Assembly (NCBI GenBank): GCA_036897625.1
Contig: JAYMTA010001326.1
Location: 1 to 20,608 of the forward strand
Direction: 5' to 3'
Origin: Pelargonium cotyledonis
Taxonomy: Eukaryota > Streptophyta > Magnoliopsida > Geraniales > Geraniaceae
DNA: 20,608 bases
Positions 20,511 through 20,608 of the stretch are shown one piece after another. Each line of letters opens with the position of its first letter. Position 1 is the stretch's first letter. The position numbers were made by a program, and so were the translations under genes. Under the pieces are notes generated by a model. It was not told where the DNA came from. It did no database searches and saw only the letters and a list, made by a program, of their open reading frames with translations.

Positions 20511-20608
20511 GGCAGCAGAATCGTCTTCTCCGGCACCTGCTTCTCTGTCCCGTCTCTGGCCTTCTACTCCGCCGACGATCGTCGCTGGAGGAGGAGCTTC
20601 GATCGTCC
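20511..20608 (+). other. GC-rich edge, possibly leader or first exon of a following gene
   Basis: The last 98 bases are CT-rich on the plus strand and open in one frame (AAESSSPAPASLSRLWPST, then PPTIVAGGGASIV) without an ATG inside the window. Both strands are open, so direction and coding status are undecided. The window ends before anything diagnostic. Confidence 0.2.

Noticed and set aside
1-20608. CRISPR arrays, bacterial operons, tRNA or rRNA genes
   Set aside because: No regularly spaced repeats, cloverleaf sequences or rRNA segments were seen, and the window is clearly plant nuclear DNA.

Overview
This is a plant nuclear window, most likely from a eudicot. Coding exons are split by many GT-AG introns with AT-rich interiors. 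The proteins are plant types: a PRO-type pectinesterase, the fused lysine-ketoglutarate reductase/saccharopine dehydrogenase, and a plant-style HAD/5'-nucleotidase-like protein. The intergenic DNA carries typical plant transposon remnants. I cannot name the species.

Layout from left to right. (1) 1-800, minus strand: the N-terminal 266 residues of a pectinesterase with signal anchor, inhibitor-like PRO region, RRLL processing site and the first strand of the catalytic domain. It runs off the left edge. Its short promoter has a TATA-like box and a palindromic TGACGTCA bZIP site. (2) 1165-1462: a small non-autonomous CACTA (En/Spm-type) DNA transposon. (3) 2179-2778: a short LINE copy with RNase H tail, AATAAA, poly(A) and a 10-bp target-site duplication. 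(4) 2864-3372: weak minus-strand coding signals of unknown nature. (5) 3981-5137: a non-autonomous Mutator-like element with arms of about 300 bp and a 9-bp target-site duplication. (6) 5147-7590: a 2.4-kb AT-rich stretch without genes, ending in the promoter of the next gene.

(7) About 7630-16082, plus strand: the complete bifunctional LKR/SDH gene of lysine catabolism. I resolve 24 coding exons, which add up to exactly 1044 codons (1043 residues plus stop). The 5' leader has an intron and a 71-bp tandem duplication that also duplicates an upstream ORF. One intron appears to use a GC-AG donor. (8) 16083-16800: the spacer between two convergent genes, beginning with a partial duplication of the LKR/SDH stop-codon region. 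(9) 16801-19805, minus strand: a complete six-exon gene for a HAD-fold hydrolase resembling 5'(3')-deoxyribonucleotidases, 328 residues, with a 25-nt micro-exon. (10) 19806-20608: the promoter region of that gene and a GC-rich edge with a GGCCCA motif that may be the start of a further gene.

The three genes share no obvious pathway; this is an ordinary plant gene neighbourhood. I did not find a convincing undescribed biological system. The points most worth a second look are local: the duplicated upstream ORFs in the LKR/SDH leader, the GC-AG intron with an in-frame alternative acceptor, a TATA-like box in the intron just before the SDH half, and the ACGT-core repeats inside the Mutator-like arms. 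All exon boundaries were read by eye from splice consensus, frame and remembered family protein sequence, without alignment or transcript data.
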